The position numbers and the translations under genes are program-made. From Symsagittifera roscoffensis (Eukaryota > Xenacoelomorpha > Acoela > Convolutidae): a stretch of 24,213 nucleotides of DNA. Within the stretch, counting starts at the first letter, position 1. Each line of letters starts with the position of its first letter. Shown one piece after another: positions 9,873-19,415 of the stretch. The notes beneath the pieces were generated by a model. The model searched no databases. It had not been told where the DNA came from and saw only the letters and a list, made by a program, of their open reading frames with translations. Location: the NCBI RefSeq assembly GCF_963678635.1, contig NW_026970696.1, forward strand, positions 1 to 24,213, written 5' to 3'.

Positions 9873-11090
9873 AAGAGGCAGGACTATTCTGGTTGTTGAT
9901 GGCTACAGGTTTAGGAAGATCAGTAAAACCAAAAAAAAGCTAATATTATGCTTATATGAAACCATCTCACAAATGTCGACTTTTTACAAAGTTGCAAACT
10001 AATTATATTATGAAGAACGAAAAAAAAAGACACCCATGCTTTTAATAATTGGATAAAAAGCAATTTAAATAAGAAACGTTTGACCAAATTGAAAGAAACA
10101 CGACTAGCCAAGTCAAAAAAGCTTACGACGAGTAACTCAAATTTTTTTGTTTTGTCTTCTGATTTACAAGATTTTGTTCTACCAGAATATCCTTAAATTA
10201 GATGTTCTCTCATGAACAAATTTCCACCTCCAATTCCAAAATTTATATCGGAAATTAAAACTGAAGGTTTTTGAAGAAAAAAAATGTATCTCCAACAAAC
10301 CAAAATTTTTCTTTGTGATGGCGCTTTTAAAACAACACCTCGGCATTATCAACAAATTTACTCTTTTTTTGTTTGTTATGTTGGGTCTTACTAGCCGGAA
10401 AATCTCAATTGCACTACCACTGCATACGGTTGACACGCTGTCGAAAACTCATGAAATTCTTGAAAAAAATCAGATTTGGAAAAGTGATTTTTCTGCTGCT
10501 GTCATTAACAATTTTGGAAATCGAATAGTTCATAGAGGATGTTATTTTCATTACACTACAGCAATTTACAAAGGAACGCAATTGGTTGGTCCCACTACGA
10601 CTCACAAAAATGCCGCATCTCCCTAGAATTTTGAGAAAAATTTTCAGTCTCGGTTTTTGCCCAAAAAGGTTGTCTGAGAAAAATTTGTCCAGCTGCGTTA
10701 TAGCCAAGATACCCATCGCTTATTCCGATTTTATCCAAGATTTGTCTCATTTTTTGATCATGTCGAAAAGTTTTGTTTCGAAAAAACTGGTATTGCAATG
10801 TGGAACGTTCATAATAGGCCACAAAATTTGCGGAGCAATTAACGTATGTGAGAGCTGGCATTCTACTTGGAAGAGCGCAATTGGCCTAGTGTAACCTTCA
10901 CTTTGGACTGTTATTTTATCACTAAAAAAACACGAAAAAACTTCCAAAAAGCGAGAGAGGTGATATTTTGCCAAGACAGCAAGTGAAACGGCGAAATTTA
11001 AACGCCAAAATTGAACGTTTGAAAACTTTGCGCTAAATTTCTCTCAATGATATGAAGACTTATTGGAATAATATAGGCACTGGCTGCCGA
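9873..11090 (+). pseudogene. FLYWCH zinc finger plus MULE transposase, decayed
   Basis: Remnant of a Mutator-like (MULE) DNA transposase with an N-terminal FLYWCH-type DNA-binding finger. In order: ILVVDGYRFRKISKTKK near 9893-9943 (start of FLYWCH), a shifted HKCRLFTK near 9970-9995 and a terminal H.C pair; FPPPIPKFISEIKTEG near 10219-10266, the linker typical before the MULE core; FLCDGAFKTTPRHYQQIY at about 10308-10361, holding the first catalytic Asp; KSDFSAAVINNF near 10480, holding the second; GCYFHYTTAIYK near 10537, the C/H motif of MULEs; MWNVHNRPQ near 10799; and SWHSTWKSAIG followed after a stop by PSLWTVI near 10895. Stops (first at 10392) and at least three frameshifts break it. 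Known MULE transposases cut and paste DNA with a DDE core. Element ends were not found. Confidence 0.85.
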
Positions 11091-11177
11091 AACTTGTGAA
11101 AAAAAGACATGATTTATATGATTTCTTTTATATATTGTCGCTTTGGTTTTGTCATTAATTGAGTCTTCTGTTTCGAC

Positions 11178-11284
11178 TTTTTATGCTAGTCGATACAGTT
11201 TTCATTTTTGAAATTTTTATGCTAGTCGATATGATTTTTAATTTTGAAATTTTTATGCTGGTCGAGTTTTATGCTAGTCGATAC
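11178..11284 (+). repeat. Minisatellite of 36-bp period, four motif copies
   Basis: The motif TTTTTATGCTAGTCGATA occurs at 11178, 11214 and 11250 (the last with GCTGGTCGAG), an exact 36-bp spacing, and again at about 11267 after a shortened unit. Between motif copies lie TTTT and TTTGAAATT stretches. It follows directly after the MULE remnant and may be that element's subterminal repeat region. Confidence 0.85.
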
Positions 11285-11399
11285 ACTGCCGATTCTAAGG
11301 CTTTTTTAAATAAAAGCAAATTAATCTATTTTTAATTGACTATAATCGATTATGTTTAACTTTTAAAGACATTAACAAAAAAACTCAAGTTTAGTCAAA

Positions 11400-11583
11400 T
11401 TTTACCCGTGGAACTCCAGTGCGGGGCATTAGTTTACTACGTTGGTCTGCTAAAAGAATAATTTTTCACTATTTTTGCTAAAAGACTGATTTGCTGAGCG
11501 ATCGGTCTCCATTCCGATCCACTCACGTTTAGTTTTGAGCTGAAAATTGAGAAAAAAAAAAGATTCGACCAATTGAGCTAAAG
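11400..11583 (-). other. Possible second tRNA-derived SINE head
   Basis: Read on the minus strand from about 11588, GGGGCCTTTAGCTCAATTGG matches a tRNA acceptor and D-arm with a good A box. It is followed by a T run rather than a D-stem partner, and only a weak B-box-like GGATCGGAAT lies near 11525. The region is less AT-rich than its surroundings. It could be a SINE fragment, or the A-box match may be chance at the edge of the adjacent inverted-repeat element. Confidence 0.3.
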
Positions 11584-12493
11584 GCCCCAGGTTGGCCAAA
11601 AATGCTAGTCATACAATTTTCATGCAATTCCATAGGTACAGAAAATTGCATGAAAGGTCTTTGATTAGTATTTTTTCATATATGGAAATTGTTTGACCAG
11701 CATTTTTCCATAAACAAAGATTCTGACTTTTTACATTTTATTTTCTCAAAACTTTTAGGTTGTGTTCGTAAACAAACACAAAAGACATAAACCTTGGTTA
11801 CTCAAAAGTAGTAACCAAAGGTTTCGCCGTCTCGCATTAAGAATGCATTGGAAACAGCCTGAAATGTTTTAATTCTGTCTCACACAAATAATATAACGAA
11901 AGTAACGAACTTTTAAATTTTGGCAAAATTTTTTCAAGATGATTAATTCTAAAGTTTGAGTTTTTAAATTACCAGACATTGATCAAGGCAAACAAAAACA
12001 TGCCATAGAAAAAAAGAGGATTTTAAAGCATTTTTTAAAAAAGTCTGAAGAGAAAAAAAAACCAATATTAGTATATCCAGGACTACGTTATACACACAAA
12101 AAAAATTAAATTTTGCATGCAAAATGTTTTTCTTCAGAAAATGTTTGTTTGAGTACGAAAATCAATTTGCGGTTGAAAAAAACACAAAAAAATTTTTGGG
12201 GGCAATTTCAAAAATACTTTGAACAATTTTGTCGTCGCCATCAAAAAAAATGCTAGTCTTACATTTTCCATATATGGAAATTGTATGATTAGCATTTTTT
12301 TTACAAAAAATTTTTCTTTTTTATTTAGTACAATACACCGAATTTTATGCCAAAACAAAAGAAAAGTTTTTGAAAATTCGACGACACCATTTTAGCAAAA
12401 TGTATGAAATTTGTATGAGTAGTATTTTTTCATAGACTTAGTTTATGGAATTGTATGATTAGCATTTTTGGTCTATGGAGGTCAACCCGGGGC
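11584..12493. mobile_element. Non-autonomous DNA element with terminal inverted repeats and internal palindromes
   Basis: The left end reads GCCCCAGGTTGGCC then AAAAATGCTAGTCATACAATT. The inverse complement of the right end reads GCCCCGGGTTGACC, ten extra bases, then AAAAATGCTAATCATACAATT. The motif AAAAATGCTAGTCATACAA recurs inside in both orientations, about seven copies in all (near 11598, 11657, 11690, 12245, 12281, 12410, 12450). No transposase frame is present, so it would have to be moved by an enzyme made elsewhere. The target duplication is unclear, and the superfamily cannot be assigned from the ends alone. Confidence 0.72.
12243..12302. repeat. 60-bp near-perfect palindrome
   Basis: Centred on CCATATATGG with no spacer. 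The two 30-base arms pair at 27 positions. Each arm ends in a copy of the TGCTAGTC/GATTAGCA motif of the surrounding element and an A or T run. It could extrude as a cruciform or form a long RNA hairpin if transcribed. Confidence 0.9.
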
Positions 12494-13365
12494 TTAATTC
12501 GAACTATGTTTGCTTAGACTAAGCAAAGCTTTCACTAATTTACATCAACTCACCTTTGTAAATTGCAGCTCACGAGGAAGATTTCGAACGCTCATTTTCA
12601 GTTAGTCATGCTATCACAGAGCCACCGTTAGTCTAAGGCACTGTAACTGCACGTGAGCAATTGTGATTCCTCTTGCTATTTTTACTGCCTGCAGATATAT
12701 TTTTTTAAATTTTGACGAAAGAAAATGAAAAAATTTTTTTTTTGACAAAAAAAAGCTAGCAAAAAAAAAGATTTAAGTATTTGAGCTCACCGTGCGTGAT
12801 TTCGACCTTACCATTAAGCTGATTGAACCAATTACGAAATTGAACCGAATTCTATTGAGACTTAGGATCCTGCGGTAATTTTAGCAGAGAGGGGAAATCC
12901 GTTCTGGTATGATCAAACTGAAGCTTACAGACACCAAAAATAGGCATAATAAGCACTCCAACCATAATTTTGATTATAACAGACTTTAGTTGAGATCCTT
13001 TTGGTCTCAGCCGATGAGGAATAATGGTATTTTTTCCTCTTTGTGGTATTTTTGCCAAGTTACAAGTTGTTTTGCCTTTAATTATGTTTATTTATTTGAA
13101 CCCTATCTAAAAATAAAGAATACCATAAATTGATCAAAAATCATACGGAACAGCCCAGAGCAAAATTATATTTCCAGAAAATTGACGAAATCTTTCAGAC
13201 CCAAATTTGTGATTCGCACCTGGTCATTTTTACTTATGATGATATAACTTGAGCGTAGTTATGGATTACCTGAAACCTTATGCCTACTGTTCCGACCATT
13301 AAAAATGGGTAGAAAACTTGTTTTCAGGTGTGCTTTAGTTTGTTTTTCTTCGCAAAGTCAAGTAC
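12494..13365. other. Non-coding stretch between two elements
   Basis: No gene is recognised. A perfect 9-bp hairpin, TTTGCTTAG-A-CTAAGCAAA, lies at 12509-12527. On the minus strand near 12589-12624 there are A-box-like (TGGCTCTGTGATAGC) and B-box-like (GTTCGAAATC) sequences, but their spacing is about 9 bases too short for a tRNA and no arms fold. The rest is plain AT-rich sequence up to the LTR element's target duplication. Confidence 0.45.
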
Positions 13366-13370
13366 CACAC
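13366..13370. repeat. Target site duplication, left copy (CACAC)
   Basis: CACAC directly precedes the left LTR and CACAC directly follows the right LTR. A 5-bp duplication is usual for Ty3/Gypsy insertions. The sequence is low in complexity, so the match alone is modest evidence, but both copies abut the exact LTR ends. Confidence 0.8.
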
Positions 13371-13712
13371 TGTTAAAAAAAATAGGATAAAACCGTCTGT
13401 TGGATAGAATTGATTAAATTTAAACTAAGACTAGTTTAAGACGGGGTTGGTTAAGATTCCAGCAAGTTAGTTGTAGGCTTTTATCTAAGACTAAATAAAA
13501 GCCTAAGGTATCTAAGCTAAGTTAAGAGATGATAAAAAGGTTGAATTAGTTTCACAGGATTAGTTGCATATCAAAAATTGACAATGAACAAACTCTAAGT
13601 CTGCCAAAAGCCGTTGCGATTTTGCCATGTCTTTTTAAATTAGCATGGTAAAAGGTCATAACTAAATATAACTCAGAGGTTATAGAGTCGACATAAAATA
13701 TCACATTTGACA
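13371..13712 (-). repeat. 3' LTR of the Gypsy element
   Basis: This 342-bp direct repeat matches 22454-22794 at about 95%. On the element's strand it starts TGTCAAATGTG and ends TAACA, giving the usual TG...CA ends. Differences from the other LTR are scattered, except for a cluster of five changes near 13619-13632 that destroys one arm of a hairpin. Confidence 0.95.
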
Positions 13713-13718
13713 TTCCCC
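13713..13718 (-). promoter_or_regulatory. Polypurine tract
   Basis: GGGGAA on the element's strand lies immediately before the 3' LTR (context CGCGGGGAA then TGTCAAA). It would prime plus-strand DNA synthesis. At six purines it is short, and a C interrupts any longer tract. Confidence 0.6.
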
Positions 13719-14138
13719 GCGAAAGTTTAACTATCACATATACTTTCGCCACACAAAAGGAATGTTCAGACACAGAGATGAATAAGCGGGTGTACTGGTC
13801 GGGAAAAGCCCCACAATAGGGCGCGATGGGCGAGAAGACAGCACCACAATGGATGGATCGTATGTTTATCCCATGATAGCACCCAATGGGTGAGATAAAG
13901 ATTTAGCACTAAATAATTGTATTGTTAAATGACTCAAGTTAAAATTTAAGGTGGTTCAGAAATAATCCAATCGTAGAGTATTAGGCCAGCACTAGGGGTA
14001 ACTTTTCAACTCTAAATGCGTTAGAATGTTAAGCAAGGTTGCATCAGCAAAAAAAAATTACTAAGTTTAAAGAGTTGTTGAGTGAGAAATTTCTAAAAGT
14101 TTGAGTTTTAATGACAAGGTTACTTATCTTCAATAAAT
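13719..14138 (-). other. 3' untranslated region of the Gypsy element
   Basis: About 420 bp between the last open codons of the Pol tail and the polypurine tract. It contains short related GC-rich units (GCCCCACAATAGGG, GCACCACAATGG, GCACCCAATGGG) near 13809-13894. No reading frame with element-like composition is seen. Confidence 0.6.
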
Positions 14139-15563
14139 CTAAACTGCTTCCCGATTTGCGGCTCTATTGATCGTCCATCTCCTTAGTTCATCAAGCGTCA
14201 TTGGCCGTCCTAAGAGTTCTATCGCCGAAATGATAGAAGGGGTGTTTAGCCAGTCCGGATCGAGTACGATTGGTGAAGATGTTGGTTCAGTTGCTTCGGA
14301 GGGTAGGCCCGATGGGTGGAATTGGGTAGTACGAACATCAGGACTGAATTTAACCTTCTTGCATGGTGTACTTTAATTGGATATTACGGAAGACTTTGTA
14401 CCGCTCGGATGCTCAAGATTTTCTTCCAATAAACAAACTGTGGTCGGATGCGATGATGAGGGTGGTGTCAAGGTTGTTGAATCTAGCACGTCAATTTGGT
14501 GGCTCTCCATTTCGATAGAGAATGCTTCTATCATTGGGTAAGCTGAGGAAGTGTGAATTCGATTAGGTGTTGGTTCGTCTAGATTCTCGTCTGATATGTC
14601 TACTACGCTGGTAAACACTCTCTCACCCAGCATCGTTGGGGGCTGTCTAGCTCGCATGGGTCTAGTGTTATGTCGTGCATAAAAATCGGGAAGTTTCTTG
14701 GAGGGCGGTGATTTCACCGGTGATGAAGCTTTTCGCTTAGCTGTGCCGGATAATTTCGCTTTTGTCTTGGTATGGGCAGAGTCTAGTTGCTGTTCCTCCG
14801 TTTCTGCCATGATAACTGGCTCGGCACTATTTTCAGTTGGTTCCATTCTAGGATTTTCCGGAGAAATCTGTACTTCTTGGTTTATTTTCTCAGCTTCTTC
14901 ATGACTGTCCAGGAAGATTAGCTGCGGGTTTATTGGTGGGTTTGTACTATTGTCGCCTGAATCAGGATCAATCAGCGGAATCTCAGCCATTTTTACTTTC
15001 TGTTCGGTCTGAATCGTAATTTCGGCTTTAGGGTCTGCTCGGTCTAGTGATGAATGTTCTAATGGCTTTTCTGGATCGTAGAAGGTTTTGATCTTTAGCT
15101 CTTTTAACGAGATTAGATCGCTGGCATTGTCGTCTGATACGTCTTCTGTTGGGTAATTCGTCGCTCCGAGTTCATTTTCGCAAATTCTACGATGGTTTGG
15201 TTTTCCCGACGGGCTTAACCCGTGGTCGCTTTCGAGGCCTATGGGGAATCTTAGTCTTTTCCGCTGTTCTTCCTCCTCTCTAAGGAGTGTCTCTCTGGAG
15301 CTATTCATCGCCGCGTTCCGCCTCGCTATATCTAGCTCTTCGATATTCGACTGAAGGTTCTTTTTATTTTGGGTCGCTCTTGAACTTTTAAAGCCGACGT
15401 TTCTTTGAGGTTTCGCAGTCTTCCTCAGTCCCTTTGTCGCGTAAAATTTGACTAGTTGGTCTCTTTTTCTCGGGCTCGGTTTCTTCTGAGCAGGTTGTCT
15501 TTTGATAGCTAAATCAGATTTACAGAATATTTTTCCGTTTTTTAAGGTAACTGTGTGGTCTGA
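14139..15563 (-). pseudogene. Pol C-terminal tail, duplication unit 1 (full-length version)
   Basis: An acidic, Ser/Pro/Thr-rich tail that follows integrase. From about 15545 it begins TVTLKNGKIFCKSDLAIKRQ, resembling the end of a Gypsy integrase C-terminal domain, then a basic stretch, an E/R-rich segment (RETLLREEEEQRKR), and a long acidic part. A lysine-rich cluster, KRKASSPVKSPPSKK, looks like a nuclear localisation signal. No membrane segment is present, so it is not an envelope gene. The 311-codon ATG-to-stop frame is only its middle: the frame is open upstream to a TAG at 15564-15566, and downstream past a TAA at 14373-14375 for 77 more codons to a TAG at 14139-14141. Known Gypsy elements use this end of integrase for chromatin targeting; that role here is inference. 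Confidence 0.75.
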
Positions 15564-16936
15564 CTATTTCTTCCTTGAGTTCTCTATAGAATGGTTCACT
15601 CTTCAATCTATCCTGAACTCTTTTCTATAAATAGTGGTCTTACCCGGTGGATTTTTCAGCACTGAATTTTATATGCCCAATGCATCTCGTTTTTCTGCAC
15701 ATGAGAGCGATTTTACTGGGGAACCAGCGCTGGTTGGGACGTATCTCTGTCTTCAATATCATCGGGATCGTCCAAGTCGTGTCTTCTTTCTCGACTCATG
15801 AGTTTTCGGCCCTTATCTATACATAACAAGGTTTTGTTCCAATCAAGGTTACTTGAGGAAGATGACTTGACGAAATTATGCTAGATAGTATTTGGGGATC
15901 TATCAAAGTGTGCTTCGAAAGGGGAGCAGTTAAGCGACTGTTGAGTTACCGTTCTTAGGTTTTTTATTATCTTCAGTAATGCAGTTTCTAGTGATGGTTT
16001 TGGTTGTTTTTGTGCCATAACCAAGAGCTTTTCCTTAATGGTTCTAATTAAGCGTTCAACTAACCCAGTGGCTTTATGGTCACCCACTGGGCTAAATATA
16101 ACCTTTATCTTATGTTCGTGGCAAAATTCTCTAACTTCTTTGGAGATAAAATTAAATCCCTGATCTGTTCTGATAGTTCTAGGTATCCCATGTAGAGCTA
16201 TGTATTTGCTAAGAAACTTTATGATAGATTTTGTCGATGTGCTGGATGTTATTTGAGCAGAAGGGAATTTTGAAAATCTTTCCACGCTTACCAATATGGA
16301 TTTTTTTGTTCCGCATACTAGTGGTAACGGACCCACAAAATCTAATTCCGTTTCATGGTTTGGTTCTTCGACCGTTGGGAGTTTTCCTAGGGTATTATGG
16401 TTTGAAAGAGGTTTCAAAATTTTACCTGCTTTAACTCACTTAATACAGTTTTCGCCGTGGACTTGGATTTCACGATAAATTTTTGACCACCAGATGTATT
16501 GGGTTGCCAGACTTTTCTTTGCAAACTGGCCCGGGTGGGCCTCGTGTAACCGGTGGAACATTGTCGATCTTAAGCATGCTGGGATAACTAGTCGATTGTC
16601 CAGATAAAGACATCCTCCGCTGAAGTGTAAGTTATTTAAGTACGATTTATAGTAATTTCCCAATTGTAGAATATCTTGTTTGCTTGAATTATTTTTTTTC
16701 AGTACTAGATCTTGTTTTGATAATAAAGACGTAAATTTGGAATCGAATATTTCTGGCCAAGAGAATGGGAATATGTTAATTTTGACTGTTTTCTTCTTAC
16801 TAGGTGATCTTTCTAAGGGATTATCCGACGGGTTGCAAGTACTTGGTGTTAAAGTATCCATATTTTCAGTTATAGAATATTCTGTCTGATCAGTAAGTTC
16901 TAGTTGTTCAGCCATATCTTTCAGTATTTTGAAGTT
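14610..16936 (-). repeat. Tandem duplication unit 1 (2,327 bp)
   Basis: First (left) unit of a head-to-tail direct duplication. Each base matches the base 2,327 positions to the right, with about 14 substitutions and no indels seen. It spans the Pol tail from its GERVFT codons, the integrase core and the integrase N-terminus. The breakpoint homology is a single T, consistent with end joining or template switching rather than recombination between repeats. Confidence 0.95.
15881..16417 (-). pseudogene. Integrase catalytic core, duplication unit 1
   Basis: The core of a retroelement integrase, which inserts the DNA copy into the genome. The DD35E triad is intact: D26 in ELDFVGP, D85 in IRTDQGFNF and E121 in GLVERLIRT, with exactly 35 residues between the second and third. 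The typical SPVGDHKATGL stretch precedes the glutamate. Compared with unit 2, it has VERFSK where the other copy has VDRFSK. The reading frame ends at a TAG shared with unit 2, and a TGA upstream at 16436-16438 separates it from the zinc-binding N-terminus. Between this core and the tail (15564-15880) the frame is broken by stops and shifts, though stretches such as SNLDWNKTLLCIDKGRKLMS are still coding-like. Confidence 0.9.
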
Positions 16937-17890
16937 GGTAAACACTCTCTCACCCAGCATCGTTGGGGGCTGTCTAGCTCGCATGGGTCTAGTGTTATGT
17001 TGTGCATAAAAATCGGGAAGTTTCTTGGAGGGCGGTGATTTCACCGGTGATGAAGCTTTTCGCTTAGCTGTGCCGGATAATTTCGCTTTTGTCTTGGTAT
17101 GGGCAGAGTCTAGTTGCTGTTCCTCCGTTTCTGCCATGATAACTGGCTCGGCACTATTTTCAGTTGGTTCCATTCTAGGATTTTCCGGAGAAATCTGTAC
17201 TTCTTGGTTTGTTTTCTCAGCTTCTTCATGACTGTCCAGGAAGATTAGCTGCGGGTTTATTGGTGGGTTTGTACTATTGTCGCCTGAATCAGGATCAATC
17301 AGCGGAATCTCAGCCATTTTTACTTTCTGTTCGGTCTGAATCGTAATTTCGGCTTTAGGGTCTGCTCGGTCTAGTGATGAATGTTCTAATGGCTTTTCTG
17401 GATCGTATAAGGTTTTGATCTTTAGCTCTTTTAACGAGATTAGATCGCTGGCATTGTCGTCTGATACGTCTTCTGTTGGGTAATTCGTCGCTCCGAGTTC
17501 ATTTTCGCAAATTCTACGATGGTTTGGTTTTCCCGACGGGCTTAACCCGTGGTCGCTTTCGAGGCCTATGGGGAATCTTAGTCTTTTCCGCTGTTCTTCC
17601 TCCTCTCTAAGGAGTGTCTCTCTGGAGCTATTCATCGCCGCGTTCCGCCTCGCTATATCTAGCTCTTCGATATTCGACTGAAGGTTCTTTTTATTTTGGA
17701 TCGCTCTTGAACTTTTAAAGCCGACGTTTCTTTGAGGTTTCGCAGTCTTCCTCAGTCCCTTTGTCGCGTAAAATTTGACTAGTTGGTCTCTTTTTCTCGG
17801 GCTCGGTTTCTTCTGAGCAGGTTGTCTTTTGATAGCTAAATCAGATTTACAGAATATTTTTCCGTTTTTTAAGGTAACTGTGTGGTCTGA
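16436..17890 (-). pseudogene. In-frame fusion of Pol tail (unit 2) to integrase N-terminal region (unit 1)
   Basis: An open frame of 484 codons (399 from its first ATG at 17635) created by the tandem duplication. Its first part is the unit-2 copy of the Pol tail, up to PPTMLGERVFT. At the junction near 16937 it passes without a shift into NFKILKDMAEQLELTDQ, the region between RNase H and integrase, and on through LHEAHPGQFAKK and the start of the HHCC zinc-binding domain. It ends at TGA where the second cysteine of CxxC is expected (CIK then stop). No known Gypsy element carries this arrangement by design, so it is a rearrangement product. With the other breaks it is unlikely to make a useful protein. 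Confidence 0.88.
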
Positions 17891-19263
17891 CTATTTCTTC
17901 CTTGAGTTCTCTATAGAATGGTTCACTCTTCAATCTATCCTGAACTCTTTTCTATAAATAGTGGTCTTACCCGGTGGATTTTTCAGCACTGAATTTTATA
18001 TGCCCAATGCATCTCGTTTTTCTGCACATGAGAGCGATTTTACTGGGGAACCAGCGCTGGTTGGGACGTATCGCTGTCTTCAATATCATCGGGGTCGTCC
18101 CAGTCGTGTCTTCTTTCTCGACTCATGAGTTTTCGGCCCTTATCTATACATAACAAGGTTTTGTTCCAATCAAGGTTACTTGAGGAAGATGACTTGACGA
18201 AATTATGCTAGATAGTATTTGGGGATCTACCAAAGTGTGCTTCGAAAGGGGAGCAGTTAAGCGACTGTTGAGTTACCGTTCTTAGGTTTTTTATTATCTT
18301 CAGTAATGCAGTTTCTAGTGATGGTTTTGGGTGTTTTTGTGCCATAACCAAGAGATTTTCCTTAATGGTTCTAATTAAGCGTTCAACTAACCCAGTGGCT
18401 TTATGGTCACCCACTGGGCTAAATATAACCTTTATCTTATGTTCGTGGCAAAATTCTCTAACTTCTTTGGAGATAAAATTAAATCCCTGATCTGTTCTGA
18501 TAGTTCTAGGTATCCCATGTAGAGCTATGTATTTGCTAAGAAACTTTATGATAGATTTTGTAGATGTGCTGGATGTTATTTGAGCAGAAGGGAATTTTGA
18601 AAATCTATCCACGCTTACCAATATGGATTTTTTTGTTCCGCATACTAGTGGTAACGGACCCACAAAATCTAATTCCGTTTCATGGTTTGGTTCTTCGACC
18701 GTTGGGAGTTTTCCTAGGGTATTATGGTTTGAAAGAGGTTTCAAAATTTTACCTGCTTTAACTCACTTAATACAGTTTTCGCCGTGGACTTGGATTTCAC
18801 GATAAATTTTTGACCACCAGATGTATTGGGTTGCCAGACTTTTCTTTGCAAACTGGCCCGGGTGGGCCTCGTGTAACCGGTGGAACATTGTCGATCTTAA
18901 GCATGCTGGGATAACTAGTCGATTGTCCAGATAAAGACATCCTCCGCTGAAGTGTAAGTTATTTAAGTACGATTTATAGTAATTTCCCAATTGTAGAATA
19001 TCTTGTTTGCTTGAATTATTTTTTTTCAGTACTAGATCTTGTTTTGATAATAAAGACGTAAATTTGGAATCGAATATTTCTGGCCAAGAGAATGGGAATA
19101 TGTTAATTTTGACTGTTTTCTTCTTACTAGGTGATCTTTCTAAGGGATTATCCGACGGGTTGCTAGTACTTGGTGTTAAAGTATCCATGTTTTCAGTTAT
19201 AGAATATTCTGTCTGATCAGTAAGTTCTAGTTGTTCAGCCATATCTTTCAGTATTTTGAAGTT
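16937..19263 (-). repeat. Tandem duplication unit 2 (2,327 bp)
   Basis: Second (right) unit, about 99.4% identical to 14610-16936. Stops shared by both units include the TGA inside integrase CxxC, the TAG after the integrase core and the TAG before the tail. These mutations therefore predate the duplication. Confidence 0.95.
18208..18744 (-). pseudogene. Integrase catalytic core, duplication unit 2
   Basis: Second copy of the integrase core, again with D26, D85 and E121 in DD35E spacing. It differs from unit 1 at a few residues: VDRFSK instead of VERFSK, KENLL instead of KEKLL, QKHPK instead of QKQPK, and FGRSP instead of FDRSP. D in VDRFSK and G in FGRSP are the forms usual in Gypsy integrases, so this unit looks closer to the ancestral state at those sites. 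It is followed by the same TAG and the same broken linker (17894-18207) before the tail. Confidence 0.9.
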
Positions 19264-19332
19264 TGTAAAAAAGTTGTTGATTTTGCAGGATGAGTCACAA
19301 TCTTCCGTTCGCGAGTGAGAGTTTTGGCACAT
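18763..19332 (-). pseudogene. Integrase N-terminal region with HHCC domain, unit 2
   Basis: Region between RNase H and the integrase core in the normal element order. A low-complexity lead with SPSKKKTVKIN is followed by DILQLGNYYKSYLNNLHFSG and then the zinc-binding domain: histidines at residues 151-157 (HRLHEAH), IWWSKIYREI, and cysteine 187 in ENCIK. A TGA sits where the partner cysteine of CxxC should be, and reading continues after it as VKAGKILKPLS into the core. The piece upstream of 19263 is outside the duplication. Upstream, 19333-19431 is broken by several stops. Confidence 0.85.
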
Positions 19333-19415
19333 TGAAATGTTAGAGTAGTTAACTATAGCTTAGAAAGTTTCAGCGGCGTTAGCAATTCATTTCTCCCGTT
19401 ATATTTCTTGGCAGG

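Noticed and set aside
10414-10974. Minus-strand frames overlapping the MULE remnant
   Set aside because: They are antisense shadows; the plus-strand frames carry the family motifs.
12589-12624. tRNA gene on the minus strand
   Set aside because: A-box-like and B-box-like motifs are present, but they are about 9 bases too close and no acceptor, anticodon or T arm folds.
14373-15308. A third gene or envelope-like gene after pol
   Set aside because: The frame is open upstream of its ATG into integrase C-terminal-like sequence, and it has no signal peptide, membrane segment or cysteine pattern. It is the Pol tail.
14698-17231. Plus-strand frames of 65-73 codons within the Gypsy element
   Set aside because: They repeat at the 2,327-bp offset only because the opposite-strand coding sequence is duplicated; their composition shows no independent gene.
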